DNA from: Gordonia effusa NBRC 100432
GTDB lineage: Bacteria > Actinomycetota > Actinomycetes > Mycobacteriales > Mycobacteriaceae
Assembly: GCF_000241305.1 (NCBI RefSeq)
Contig: NZ_BAEH01000060.1
Location: 1 to 52,945, forward strand
DNA: 52,945 bases
Direction of reading: 5' to 3'
This document shows positions 8,115 through 15,894 of the stretch, piece by piece (position 1 is the stretch's first letter; each line of letters begins with the position of its first letter). The translations under genes were made by a program, and so were the position numbers. Below the pieces are notes generated by a model, which made no database searches, was not told where the DNA came from, and worked only from the letters and a program-made list of their open reading frames with translations.

Positions 8115-9139
8115 CAGGTAATCGTATCGCTTAGCGCGCCAACCACCGCCCCGCTTGAATGACAGTCGGCGACGGTGATGCGCACACCGGACGTGCAATC
8201 CTTCACCGCGATGCGCGCACGATTGAACGCATCGAGCACCGCGATGGAATCCGACGGACTTCGGTACGACACGTGGACGAAATTGGCCGCGCTGGCCGCG
8301 ACATCGAATCCGAGGTGCCGAAGACGCGTCGAGAGGCGGTCGCGTTCGACGATTATCGGCGTGATGCGCTCCAGCAACTCCGGCTCGGCGCGGTAACACG
8401 CGGCTACAGCGACCTCGGCAAGAGCGTTCATCTCGAACGGAATAAGCCGTCGTCGAATACGCTCGATCATCGTCGGTGAGCCGATCCCGTAACCAATTCG
8501 CAGCGCGGCCAAGCCGTAGGCTTTGGAAAAAGTCCGCAGTACCAATACATTTGGGAACATCGCGACCAGTGCCAGTGGATCGGTGCGGTGTGCGGGATCC
8601 GCGAATTCCACGTACGCCTCATCGAGGATCACCGGGATCGTCGGATCGATATAGGTCAGAAATTCCGCGAGTTCGGCTGGGTCGACGCAGGTGCCCGTCG
8701 GGTTGTGCGGACTGCACACCACCACCAGACGGGTCCGGTGATCAACAGCGTCGGCCATCGCCGCGAGGTTGTGCTCGCCACTTCCGGTCAAGGCGACAGC
8801 GTGGCATATGCCGCCGGCCATTTCGGTCAAGATCGGATAGCCGTCGAAGGTCGGTACCGACATGACGACGTTGTCGCCGGCGGAGACGAACTCCCGGAGC
8901 AGGTGGGTAAGAATCCCAGTCAGGCCCGGCCCCACCACAATCTGGTCCTGAGTGGTGCCGATATGTCCGCTGATGATGTCGGCTAGTCGCGACGGGAAGA
9001 ATTCCGGGTATCGGTTAACGCGGCCCAGCGCCTCCGAGAGAGCCAACCGCACCGAGGGCAACGGTCCGAACGGAATCTCGTTGAGTGCGAGAAGATGGTC
9101 AACCGGCTCGGTTCGATGCTCGACGATACCCGAAGTCAT
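8114..9139 (-). CDS. PLP-dependent fold-type I aminotransferase, HisC-like
   Basis: 341 residues from ATG 9139. Class I/II aminotransferase with the usual PLP residues: CSPHNPTGT (Asn146), ILDEAYVEF (Asp173, Tyr176) and TFSKAYGLAALRIGYG (Schiff-base Lys206). It resembles histidinol-phosphate aminotransferase but sits in no histidine operon, so the substrate is probably a keto intermediate of the surrounding pathway (inference). ATGA overlap with the KAS III-like gene upstream and TGATG overlap with the regulator downstream. Could also act as a decarboxylating or cobC-like enzyme; only the fold is secure. Confidence 0.85.
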   Translation of the reverse strand: MTSGIVEHRTEPVDHLLALNEIPFGPLPSVRLALSEALGRVNRYPEFFPSRLADIISGHIGTTQDQIVVGPGLTGILTHLLREFVSAGDNVVMSVPTFDGYPILTEMAGGICHAVALTGSGEHNLAAMADAVDHRTRLVVVCSPHNPTGTCVDPAELAEFLTYIDPTIPVILDEAYVEFADPAHRTDPLALVAMFPNVLVLRTFSKAYGLAALRIGYGIGSPTMIERIRRRLIPFEMNALAEVAVAACYRAEPELLERITPIIVERDRLSTRLRHLGFDVAASAANFVHVSYRSPSDSIAVLDAFNRARIAVKDCTSGVRITVADCHSSGAVVGALSDTIT

Positions 9140-10152
9140 CTGCCCGCCCCGCCCCACCGAAAGGCCGCGGCGCCCGCGAAATCTCCGGAGTGGGCGAATC
9201 CGGCGAACATCACTAGCGACCCAGGCTTGACCGAACCCGTGGTGAGCACATGATCGAAAGTCACCGGAATCCCCGCGCCGAAGAGATTGCCGCATTCGTC
9301 AAAGGTGTCCGGATGCCGATCTTCGGGCAGCAACAAGGCCTCGCGCCAGTTGCGCAGAAACATCCGGTTGGGTTGATTGGTCACCAGTAGATCTAGATCG
9401 CTCGACGCGACTCCGATGCGTTCGCACACTTCGCTGGCAACCTCGGGGACGAGACGATTGCCGCGGCCAACGACCTTCGCGATACGCGACTCGGTAAAAC
9501 CGACATGCAATTGTCCGGAGCCGGCTTCCCAATACTTACGCGGCGGGTCGGCCACGCCAATCATGTCGCCGGCGTATTCGGGCAGATGCCGGCAGACCGT
9601 CGCGAGTATCGGTGACTCGTCCGACTTGGTCAGATATCCGACTCCGCAGCCATCGCCGGGTATCGCTGCCTGCGCGAGGCCGCGCACCTGCTCTTGGGTG
9701 AAGACCTGACCCGCGGAATTCTGGGCGGTGCAGATCAACGCCGAGCGCGCCGAAGTAGTCTCCAGGATCTGCTTGGCCAGTTTCATCATGTAGACAAATG
9801 CGACGCAGCCGCCATTATGCAGATCGATTACCCATTCGGGTGCGATACCGAGGCGGTGGGCGACTTGTCCTCCCGCGCCATGGATGGGCAGCTCGGGCAG
9901 TTGGGTATGCGTGATCAGGACGTCGACCTGCGAAAGCATCTCGGATCCGTGCCGGGCAAGCAATGGCTCGACCGCGCGCTCGATCATATCGGTCACCGTC
10001 TCGTCCTCGCCGATGTGGTGACGATATGCCGGTGCCTTGAACATCACCGAGTTAGCGAGTTCGTCCGATTCGGCGAATTGCGCGAAATACTCAGCGCCCA
10101 CTCGATTTTCGGGCAGATAACTCGCTACATCAGTAAGGCTGACGACGGTCAT
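9136..10152 (-). CDS. 3-oxoacyl-ACP synthase III-like enzyme with altered catalytic triad
   Basis: 338 residues from ATG 10152. Thiolase-fold protein related to FabH: the acyl-accepting Cys116 is in DLHNGGCVAFVYMM and the Asn is in DECGNLFGAGIP (Asn289). The position equivalent to the catalytic His (HQAN in FabH) reads TNQPN, giving Asn259. The triad is thus Cys-Asn-Asn, which is unusual for a decarboxylating condensing enzyme and suggests acyl transfer, non-decarboxylative condensation or another altered reaction. It overlaps both neighbours by four bases in a coupled operon. No acyl-carrier protein is encoded nearby, so the donor may be a CoA ester. Confidence 0.85.
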   Translation of the reverse strand: MTVVSLTDVASYLPENRVGAEYFAQFAESDELANSVMFKAPAYRHHIGEDETVTDMIERAVEPLLARHGSEMLSQVDVLITHTQLPELPIHGAGGQVAHRLGIAPEWVIDLHNGGCVAFVYMMKLAKQILETTSARSALICTAQNSAGQVFTQEQVRGLAQAAIPGDGCGVGYLTKSDESPILATVCRHLPEYAGDMIGVADPPRKYWEAGSGQLHVGFTESRIAKVVGRGNRLVPEVASEVCERIGVASSDLDLLVTNQPNRMFLRNWREALLLPEDRHPDTFDECGNLFGAGIPVTFDHVLTTGSVKPGSLVMFAGFAHSGDFAGAAAFRWGGAGR

Positions 10153-10790
10153 TTCATCCACCCCGGGGTGATCGGCTCGCCATTGCGGTGGCGATGTTCG
10201 CAAATGGCTTTGAGATTGCGCAGTTCCATTAGGTGACCGGCATAGAACAGTTCCCAGAAATCGCCGACCCACACCTTGCGATCTTTCGGTGCGGTTTCCG
10301 GGTACGGATTCTCGTCGTAGAACGGATGATGACAATTGGTCCACAACACGACCGAGCCAGGTTTGTTCAGGACAGTTTGGGCGTCAACGACGCGGATGAG
10401 ATAGATCATCCACAGATGTTTGCCCTGATCCCATGCGCAGTAATAGTCAACTGTGCGCGCATCCGCGCTGGATTCGGTCCGGGTGTAGATTTCGGTGTTG
10501 TCCCCGATGCGATCCTGTGCGATCCACAAGCCGGCCTCATCGGTCTCCTCGAACCCACGCAAACTGTAGGTCCACTCTTCCAGGCTGCGAGTATCAGCGA
10601 GATAATTGAAGACGTCCTCGGGCGGAGCGTCGATGAATTCTTGTACGGTGATGTATTCGCCGTAGACCTGATCGTGCGGGTAGACCGCGCGAGTCATATC
10701 CAGCACCATCGGCATTCCGGCCTTGACGCTGATATTTTCGATCCGATACACGCCGGGTATATCGATGGACGTTATTTCCGAGCTGGTCAT
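10149..10790 (-). CDS. SRPBCC/START-fold protein (polyketide-cyclase-like)
   Basis: 213 residues. The central part, EYITVQEFIDAPPEDVFNYL and TRSLEEWTYSLRGF, is typical of SRPBCC (Bet v1/START-like) ligand-binding proteins, which bind hydrophobic molecules in a deep pocket and include cyclases and aromatases. The C-terminal 70 residues (NCHHPFYDENPYPE onward) form an extension rich in aromatic and acidic residues. ATGA overlaps with both neighbours place it strictly between the ThDP enzyme and the KAS III-like enzyme, so a role as cyclase or product chaperone of that pathway is the natural inference. No catalytic residues can be assigned. Confidence 0.75.
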   Translation of the reverse strand: MTSSEITSIDIPGVYRIENISVKAGMPMVLDMTRAVYPHDQVYGEYITVQEFIDAPPEDVFNYLADTRSLEEWTYSLRGFEETDEAGLWIAQDRIGDNTEIYTRTESSADARTVDYYCAWDQGKHLWMIYLIRVVDAQTVLNKPGSVVLWTNCHHPFYDENPYPETAPKDRKVWVGDFWELFYAGHLMELRNLKAICEHRHRNGEPITPGWMK

Positions 10791-12445
10791 GGATTCACTT
10801 CCTTCATCAACGGGGCAAACGGTGGGATTTCATCTGGATCGCATTCCACGCAGACGAATGCCGGACCACCGGCGTGCGTGAGTTCGTCGAGTGTTCGTGT
10901 CAGCTCGTCCAATGACTGGACAGTCCGAGTGGTGAGGGTGGGAAACATTGCTGCGACAGCGTGGCCGATATTGGCAGGGGAGAAGCGGTTGAAGCTGTAT
11001 TCGGCATCGAAAAAGATCTGTTCGCGAGTGATGCACATAGCGTGGGCGTTGTTGTTGAACACGATGAATGTCACCGGCACCTGATGCTCGACCGCCGTGT
11101 GAACTTCGAGTCCGTGCATGAAGAACGCTCCGTCGCCGGCCAGGACGTAGGTTCGCCGTTCCCGGGCGATGGCGCTGCCGATACCCGCTCCGAATGCGTA
11201 GCCCATCCCGCCCATACCCAGGGCGACGACGAATCGTCCGTCGTCCGGTGTCGGCAAGTAGTGCACCGCGGCTGCCCCGGTATTGCCGGCGTCGGCAAAC
11301 ACCCCGTCGCCGGTTCTCAGTCGCGCGCCGATCGCAGCCATTGCCGGTCGGTAACGCACCCCGGGGCCAGACCCGTCGGGAACCTCGAGTTCACGCACCC
11401 TCGCTAGGTTGGGTAACGGTTCTCGTCGAGTTACGTTGTCGGCCAGCAAGTTCAGTGCCTCGCGAAGCTCTCCGCCGACGCTGGTCTCCGCGTCGACGAA
11501 TGGTGGACGATCACCGATGTGCAGGATTCGGCTGGCGGCGAGGACCGGATCGAGGCCACCGCGCTCGGTCATCGTCAGGGGAGTGCCGACTACGACGCAC
11601 AATGCGGCATCGCCGATAACCTCGGCGATGCCGCGGTGGCCCATCACCCCACTCACTCCGACGAACAACGGATGTGACTGCGGGAAAACGTCTTTCGCAT
11701 CCGGGGTTACCACCACCCCGGCTCCCAGTGACTCGGCGAATCGTAGCAATTCGGCACGCGCATCAGCTCTGGCCACACCCGAGCCGGCGATCAGGATTGC
11801 CGGCCCGCTAGCGGTCGCGGTCAGTAGTTGTTGTGCCGCAAGGTAATCGGGCATATCGGGGCGGTGAGGTTCTGAGTGAGGCTCGGCCGGTGAACTTGCT
11901 GCAGACTGGTTATCGAGTAGCTCTTGCTGAATATCCTTGGGCAACAACAGTGTTGCCGGGCCACCTGACCGGGCTGCGGCAATCGCGGCGTCGAGAAGTT
12001 CGGGTACCTCGGCCGCCGACGTCGCCTTCTGACACCAGCGCGACACCTGCCCGAATAATGTGGTGGCATTGAGTGTTCCAGCTCGTCCGCTGGTGTCCTG
12101 GAATGCCCCGATGCCTTCGAATTTGGTTGGCGGCTGGCCGACGAGCGCGAGGACCGGAACCCGCGAGTCGAATGACTCGCCCAGTGCCGCAACAAGATTC
12201 AACGCACCGCCACCGGAGGTCGCGGCGACGACGCCTAATCGATTCGTCGTTCTGGCGTAACCGTCCGCCATCGTCGCCGCACCAAACTCGTGCTTGGCCA
12301 CAATTCCGGTCATCGATGGGCCGAATCGATCGATCGCGTCGTACAGATCCTCGATATTCGCTCCGCCTACCCCGAAGACGTGATTCGTGCCGATAGTCGC
12401 GATGCGTTCGACCACATAATCGGCTACTCGCCGGTTGTGATTCAT
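10787..12445 (-). CDS. Thiamine-diphosphate-dependent enzyme, acetolactate-synthase-like
   Basis: 552 residues from ATG 12445, picked because a GGGG-rich ribosome binding site lies just upstream; an ATG five codons earlier is possible. Three-domain ThDP enzyme: PYR-domain catalytic Glu53 in VAKHEFGAATMADGYAR, middle Rossmann domain (PAILIAGSGVARAD), and PP-domain GDG...NNN motif at about 437-466 (GDGAFFMHGLEV to FNNNAHAM). Such enzymes decarboxylate 2-oxo acids and may ligate the aldehyde to a second carbonyl. It is not IlvB, since it stands alone without ilvN or ilvC. First gene of the operon. Confidence 0.85.
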   Translation of the reverse strand: MNHNRRVADYVVERIATIGTNHVFGVGGANIEDLYDAIDRFGPSMTGIVAKHEFGAATMADGYARTTNRLGVVAATSGGGALNLVAALGESFDSRVPVLALVGQPPTKFEGIGAFQDTSGRAGTLNATTLFGQVSRWCQKATSAAEVPELLDAAIAAARSGGPATLLLPKDIQQELLDNQSAASSPAEPHSEPHRPDMPDYLAAQQLLTATASGPAILIAGSGVARADARAELLRFAESLGAGVVVTPDAKDVFPQSHPLFVGVSGVMGHRGIAEVIGDAALCVVVGTPLTMTERGGLDPVLAASRILHIGDRPPFVDAETSVGGELREALNLLADNVTRREPLPNLARVRELEVPDGSGPGVRYRPAMAAIGARLRTGDGVFADAGNTGAAAVHYLPTPDDGRFVVALGMGGMGYAFGAGIGSAIARERRTYVLAGDGAFFMHGLEVHTAVEHQVPVTFIVFNNNAHAMCITREQIFFDAEYSFNRFSPANIGHAVAAMFPTLTTRTVQSLDELTRTLDELTHAGGPAFVCVECDPDEIPPFAPLMKEVNP

Positions 12446-12457
12446 AACCCCCCTTTC

Positions 12458-12471
12458 CATCGTGCACGATG
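12458..12471. promoter_or_regulatory. 14-bp perfect palindrome, likely operator of the five-gene operon
   Basis: CATCGTGCACGATG is fully self-complementary and ends 13 bp before the ThDP-enzyme start, overlapping the leader. A direct half-copy (ATCGT on the minus strand) occurs about 11 bases further upstream. Position and symmetry suit binding by a dimeric MarR-family repressor; the last gene of the operon encodes one. Binding itself is inference. Confidence 0.5.
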
Positions 12472-12575
12472 TATTTACGATCAAAACGCTATCCCCAGAA
12501 TTCGGATACCGCAACTACTTAGCTCGAATTTCCCCTGGTTAACAAGCGATTTCCCAACGGCAAACCCCACCTACG

Positions 12576-12614
12576 GCGACATCCCCGACCCAAAATCAGG
12601 GTCGGGGATGTCGC
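12576..12614 (-). terminator. Stem-loop terminator after the Rv3311-like gene
   Basis: Perfect 16-bp stem (12576-12591 with 12599-12614) around a 7-base loop, 27 bp past the stop of the minus-strand gene that ends at 12642. No T run follows, which is common for actinobacterial terminators. It separates that gene from the five-gene operon reading the same way. Confidence 0.8.
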
Positions 12615-12641
12615 GATGAGTCGGGTTTGCGAGGAGGCGGG

Positions 12642-13913
12642 TTACCCCTTCTTCGACAGTCGGTCTTCGAAGTCGTGTACCGCGGCGCGGAATTCTTCGG
12701 CTTCGTTGTCAAACGGACCCGACGGGGCGAGGCGTTTGGGGTCGGGGTTGATCGCATAGTCGACAAACCAGCCCAGCGGTGTGGTCGACGCGAAGGCTTC
12801 CGCGACGGCGTCGTCGCCAGCGTAATCCGCTGCGTCAGTGAGCAATTCGACTGCGAGCTCAAGTTGATTCGAATCGATGCGACGGGGGCCGTCGACGATG
12901 TCTTCGGCTAGGCCGGGCAATACGTACACATTGTCATCGGTGACGTCGTACTCGAGCGATCCGTCCGTGGCGGCGACCTTGACGTCGTCGAAGGTGGAAA
13001 CCTTAGCCAGATCGTGTGTGTCGGCGTTCGCCAGAAAACGCGTCAGTGCACGCTCGGCCGAGAAGACGTAAATGGCGCCGTTGCTGCCGAGGAAGACCGG
13101 CTCATCGCCGAGATAGCAACGCAGCGAAAGGTATTCGCCATCGGTGGTGACGATGCGGATCGGGTCGATGCCTACGTTGGCCCAGAAATCGTCTTCGTCG
13201 ATCTCGTCGTCCTCGCCGAGTTCGTCGTCGGCATCATCGCTGTCGTCATCGTCTTCGGATTCCCCGTCGGCGTCGATGTCATCGTCGGATGGTTCGTCCT
13301 CTTCCTCGGCCGGGACAGCAGCCTCCAGTTCCGCCTCCGCGATGGCAACGATGTCGGCGGGGACGTCGGGTGTCGACGTCACCTCATCAAGGGCGTCGAT
13401 GACATCGTCCCAGTGCTTGGCGATCAAGCGGCCGATCCGCACCCACAGGTCCAAACCTTCGCGGCCCTCGAAGTTGCGTGTCCCGGTGGTAACGGCACCC
13501 AGGATCGGGTTGCCGTTGAAGAACTTGGTGATGACGGTCAGTTCGCATACCTCGCCGAGGATGCGGACGATCTCTAGCGCGTCTTCGAGTTCGGCGATGA
13601 CGGTCGGCTGCGGGTCTTCCGCGGCCAACTCGGGGACACCGATCAGGTCGTAGCTGTGCCGCGCGTCGGGGACCAATTCATCGGCCTGCAATTCGACGAC
13701 GGTCGACCACGCCGGATGTTCGACGAGATCGTTGTCGTCGCTGGACCGGATGAACGCGACCAGTTCGGCAACGCCGGGAAAGGTATAGAGATCTTCGTCG
13801 AGTCCGAGGAACGCCTCCCACTCGTCGTCGCCTTCTCTCCAGCGAGGTGCCCACAGGGTGAACGAGTTGCCGTCGGTCAGTCCGAGTTCGATCGGGACGA
13901 TGTCGCCTGCCAT
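12642..13913 (-). CDS. Conserved acidic protein, Rv3311-like
   Basis: 423 residues from ATG 13913; a GTG two codons upstream is the alternative. Two globular parts are joined by a strikingly acidic linker (about residues 205-245, long runs of Asp and Glu). It resembles the conserved mycobacterial protein Rv3311, which lies near upp and add in that genus, as here. Some genomes label homologues primosomal, but I see no helicase or DNA-binding motif and do not adopt that name. No signal peptide or membrane segment. Function unknown. Confidence 0.75.
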   Translation of the reverse strand: MAGDIVPIELGLTDGNSFTLWAPRWREGDDEWEAFLGLDEDLYTFPGVAELVAFIRSSDDNDLVEHPAWSTVVELQADELVPDARHSYDLIGVPELAAEDPQPTVIAELEDALEIVRILGEVCELTVITKFFNGNPILGAVTTGTRNFEGREGLDLWVRIGRLIAKHWDDVIDALDEVTSTPDVPADIVAIAEAELEAAVPAEEEDEPSDDDIDADGESEDDDDSDDADDELGEDDEIDEDDFWANVGIDPIRIVTTDGEYLSLRCYLGDEPVFLGSNGAIYVFSAERALTRFLANADTHDLAKVSTFDDVKVAATDGSLEYDVTDDNVYVLPGLAEDIVDGPRRIDSNQLELAVELLTDAADYAGDDAVAEAFASTTPLGWFVDYAINPDPKRLAPSGPFDNEAEEFRAAVHDFEDRLSKKG

Positions 13914-14002
13914 GGGCACAAAGCCTAACGATCTTTGCTGAACGTTGCCGCATTGCCCCTTCCTCCGGGCCCGTGGCCGTCGTCAACCGCCAGTGTCGGC
14001 AG

Positions 14003-14293
14003 CTACGGCGTCATGCGATCGCCCGACGCCGGAGTGCTCATCGGCGGCATCATCGCACCCGACGACGGCGGCATCATCTGCCCGCTCATCTGCGGTGACA
14101 TGCCGCCGGGCATTGACGGACTCATCGGTGCCGACGACATCGGCGCGGTCATTTGGCCCGACATCGGTGTCGTCGACGACGGCGTGGAATCGGTCTTGGA
14201 ATTGTCGCAGGCCCCGAGCAGTAATACACCGGCGGTTGCGGCAGTCGCTGCGGCGAGCGGGAACAAAGCGGAGCGGCGAAGTGAGCGGGACAT
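14003..14293 (-). CDS. Small Met-rich lipoprotein, probable SigK target
   Basis: 96 residues with a lipoprotein signal (LLLGAC lipobox, Cys29). The mature 68 residues are almost entirely Met, Pro, Ser, Gly and Thr, with 13 Met, eight of them spaced every four or five residues (44, 48, 52, 57, 61, 65, 69, 73). No His and no Cys besides the lipidated one. Such Met spacing is typical of proteins that bind Cu(I) or are oxidised as a methionine sink. It is divergent from sigK and has the promoter pattern shared with dipZ 49 bp upstream. In mycobacteria the SigK-controlled lipoprotein is MPT83; this one is unrelated in sequence. Confidence 0.8.
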   Translation of the reverse strand: MSRSLRRSALFPLAAATAATAGVLLLGACDNSKTDSTPSSTTPMSGQMTAPMSSAPMSPSMPGGMSPQMSGQMMPPSSGAMMPPMSTPASGDRMTP

Positions 14294-14341
14294 GTGAATC
14301 CTTTCGTCAGGGTGGCGGGCGCCGGGTGGGCCCTACCGGTC

Positions 14342-14369
14342 ATTCGGCGCCGCTCGGTCGATGGATTGG
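14342..14369 (-). promoter_or_regulatory. SigK-type promoter of the Met-rich lipoprotein
   Basis: On the minus strand the sequence reads CCAATCC, 15 bases, CCGAAT, 49 bp before the lipoprotein ATG. It is identical in both boxes and spacing to the site upstream of dipZ and close to the mycobacterial SigK consensus CCATCC-N16/17-CCGAATS as I recall it. Confidence 0.7.
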
Positions 14370-14383
14370 TGCGACTTCGACGA

Positions 14384-14411
14384 CCAATCCGTGGCGTGCG
14401 CGGTGGCGAAG
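14384..14411 (+). promoter_or_regulatory. Possible SigK-type autoregulatory promoter of sigK
   Basis: CCAATCC at 14384-14390, a 15-base spacer, then GCGAAG (two mismatches to CCGAAT). It lies 38 bp before the chosen sigK start. The -35 box is exact but the -10 is weaker than in the other two sites, so this is a tentative call. Confidence 0.45.
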
Positions 14412-14449
14412 TACATAAGGTGAGGACGACCTTCGACAGTGGAGAATGT

Positions 14450-15004
14450 GTGAGCGTGGAGCAAACCGACGATCACGGTTTGTTGCTGTGTGCCGTCGGT
14501 CGGGGCGACCGGGATGCGTTTGATCGCCTCTTCGACGCCCTCGCGCCGCAGACCTACGGGTTAGCTCAGCGGGTCGTCGCGAGTTCGGCACGCGCGGAGG
14601 AGGTCGTCCAGGAGACCTGGCTGCAGGTGTGGCGTAATGCCGGCCAGTTCGACCCGGACCGCGGTAGCGCTGCGGCATGGATTCTCACGATGGCGCGACG
14701 CCGGGCCATCGACGCGGTGCGACACGATCAGGCCGCTATCGGCCGGGACGTCGTGTACCACGCTCAGCAGGTACCGGATTACGACCGCGTGAGTGAGGCG
14801 GTGGTGGCGTCGGATGAGTCTCGGCGGGTAAGGCACTGCTTGGGCGGTCTAACGGATTTACAGCGCGAGGCAATCGATTTGGCGTACTACGGCGGCCTGA
14901 CCTACGTGGAGGTCGCGGATTCGCTGGCCTGCAATCCGGCGACGGTCAAGACCCGAATCCGAGACGGCTTGCGGCGCCTGCGCGCTTGTCTGGGAGGTGT
15001 GTGA
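14450..15004 (+). CDS. sigK: ECF sigma factor, SigK-like
   Basis: 184 residues from GTG 14450 (GGAG five bases upstream); a GTG two codons later is possible and the open frame extends further upstream without family resemblance. Region 2 is seen in DAFDRLFDALAPQTYGLAQRV and RAEEVVQETWLQVWRNAGQFDP, with DRGSAAAWILTMARRRAIDAVR as the DNA-melting part. Region 4 is seen in LQREAIDLAYYGGLTYVEVADSL and the HTH PATVKTRIRDGLRRLR. Pattern and partner match SigK. Followed one base later by its anti-sigma factor. Confidence 0.88.
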   Translation: MSVEQTDDHGLLLCAVGRGDRDAFDRLFDALAPQTYGLAQRVVASSARAEEVVQETWLQVWRNAGQFDPDRGSAAAWILTMARRRAIDAVRHDQAAIGRDVVYHAQQVPDYDRVSEAVVASDESRRVRHCLGGLTDLQREAIDLAYYGGLTYVEVADSLACNPATVKTRIRDGLRRLRACLGGV

Positions 15005-15005
15005 C

Positions 15006-15731
15006 ATGGCTGACGAGCACGAAGAATACGCGGGATTCGCTGAGCTCTATGTCGTCGACGGATTGCCGCACGACGAACGAGTCGCATTTGAAGAGCATCT
15101 GCGGGCCTGCCCGATCTGCGCCGAGGACATCGCGGGCCTGAGGGAAACGGTTGCGGCACTGTCGGTTCCAGGTGCGACATTGCCGACGGGGGTGCGGGAG
15201 CGGGTGATGGCGGCGGTTGATGCCGAGTCGGAGGCCCGCTCGTCCGGCGGCGTGGTCGAACTGACCACCCGACGTCGTCGCACACAGACGTGGCTTGCCG
15301 CAGCGTGTGCCGTCGTCGTCGCTTTTGGTGCGGCAGTGGTGATTTGGCAAGTGACCGATACGACCACATCAGAACCGCCGGTCGCGAATCCGCCGATGGT
15401 GCAATCGGTACTGACGGCCCCGGATATGACGAAAGCGTCCGGTGCGCTGGAAAAGGGGACTGTCGCCGCGATGTACGCGCCGTCGCAGCGAGCGACAGTC
15501 GTGGCAACCGAATCTCTGCCCGCCATCCCGTCGAACATGATGTACCAAGTGTGGATCACGGTGGGCGGCAAGAAGAAGAGCGCCGGGATGGTGCCGGGTG
15601 GGCAACCGGATAAGACTATGGTGGTGATGACCGACATGGAACGGCCCACGACGGTGGGGTTGTCGGTGGAACCCGCGGCGGGGTCGTCGCAGCCGACGTC
15701 GCCACTGGTCGTCGACTTTCCGGTTTCCTAG
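15006..15731 (+). CDS. rskA: Anti-sigma-K factor RskA
   Basis: 241 residues from ATG 15006 (GGGAGGT seven bases upstream). The N-terminal cytoplasmic anti-sigma domain carries an H-x3-C-x2-C motif (EHLRACPICAED). A single membrane span follows at about 99-117 (TWLAAACAVVVAFGAAVVIW), then an extracytoplasmic RskA domain with the conserved SNMMYQVWITVGGKKKSAGM and PDKTMVVM stretches. It would hold SigK at the membrane and release it after proteolysis on an external, probably redox-related signal (family knowledge). Starts one base after sigK ends. Confidence 0.9.
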   Translation: MADEHEEYAGFAELYVVDGLPHDERVAFEEHLRACPICAEDIAGLRETVAALSVPGATLPTGVRERVMAAVDAESEARSSGGVVELTTRRRRTQTWLAAACAVVVAFGAAVVIWQVTDTTTSEPPVANPPMVQSVLTAPDMTKASGALEKGTVAAMYAPSQRATVVATESLPAIPSNMMYQVWITVGGKKKSAGMVPGGQPDKTMVVMTDMERPTTVGLSVEPAAGSSQPTSPLVVDFPVS

Positions 15732-15743
15732 GGGAACGCCAAC

Positions 15744-15808
15744 TACCCCACAGCTGAAAGGTGCTGCACGACAATTATTGTCGTGTACCTCGGAAAATCT
15801 GTGGGGTA
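15744..15808. repeat. Nested inverted repeats between rskA and dipZ
   Basis: Outer arms TACCCCACAG (15744-15753) and CTGTGGGGTA (15799-15808) are perfect. Inside, 15767-15785 forms a separate hairpin with 8-bp arms CACGACAA/TTGTCGTG and a 3-base loop. The structure starts 13 bp after the rskA stop and ends just before the dipZ promoter, so it may terminate the sigK-rskA transcript, or act as a regulator site. Confidence 0.65.
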
Positions 15809-15809
15809 A

Positions 15810-15837
15810 CCAATCCACACCCCCGACCGTGCCGAAT
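15810..15837 (+). promoter_or_regulatory. SigK-type promoter of dipZ
   Basis: CCAATCC (15810-15816), 15 bases, CCGAAT (15832-15837), 57 bp before the dipZ ATG. Same boxes and same spacing as the lipoprotein promoter. dipZ is a known SigK-regulon member in M. tuberculosis, which supports the reading. Confidence 0.7.
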
Positions 15838-15894
15838 TATCGGTGAGAGCGTTGGCGCCCGTTGCCCGACGCCGAGACCGTAAGGAGTTGGCGC

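Noticed and set aside
8114..9139. hisC of histidine biosynthesis
   Set aside because: No other his gene is near and the gene is locked into a different operon; only a HisC-like fold is claimed.
13014..13653. Plus-strand frames with Ser- or Asp/Val-rich repeats opposite the Rv3311-like gene
   Set aside because: They are the complement of the acidic Asp/Glu linker; the low complexity is produced by that linker.
13935..14297. Plus-strand 120-codon frame opposite the Met-rich lipoprotein
   Set aside because: The minus strand has a proper lipoprotein signal and an upstream promoter; the plus frame is its mirror of low-complexity sequence.
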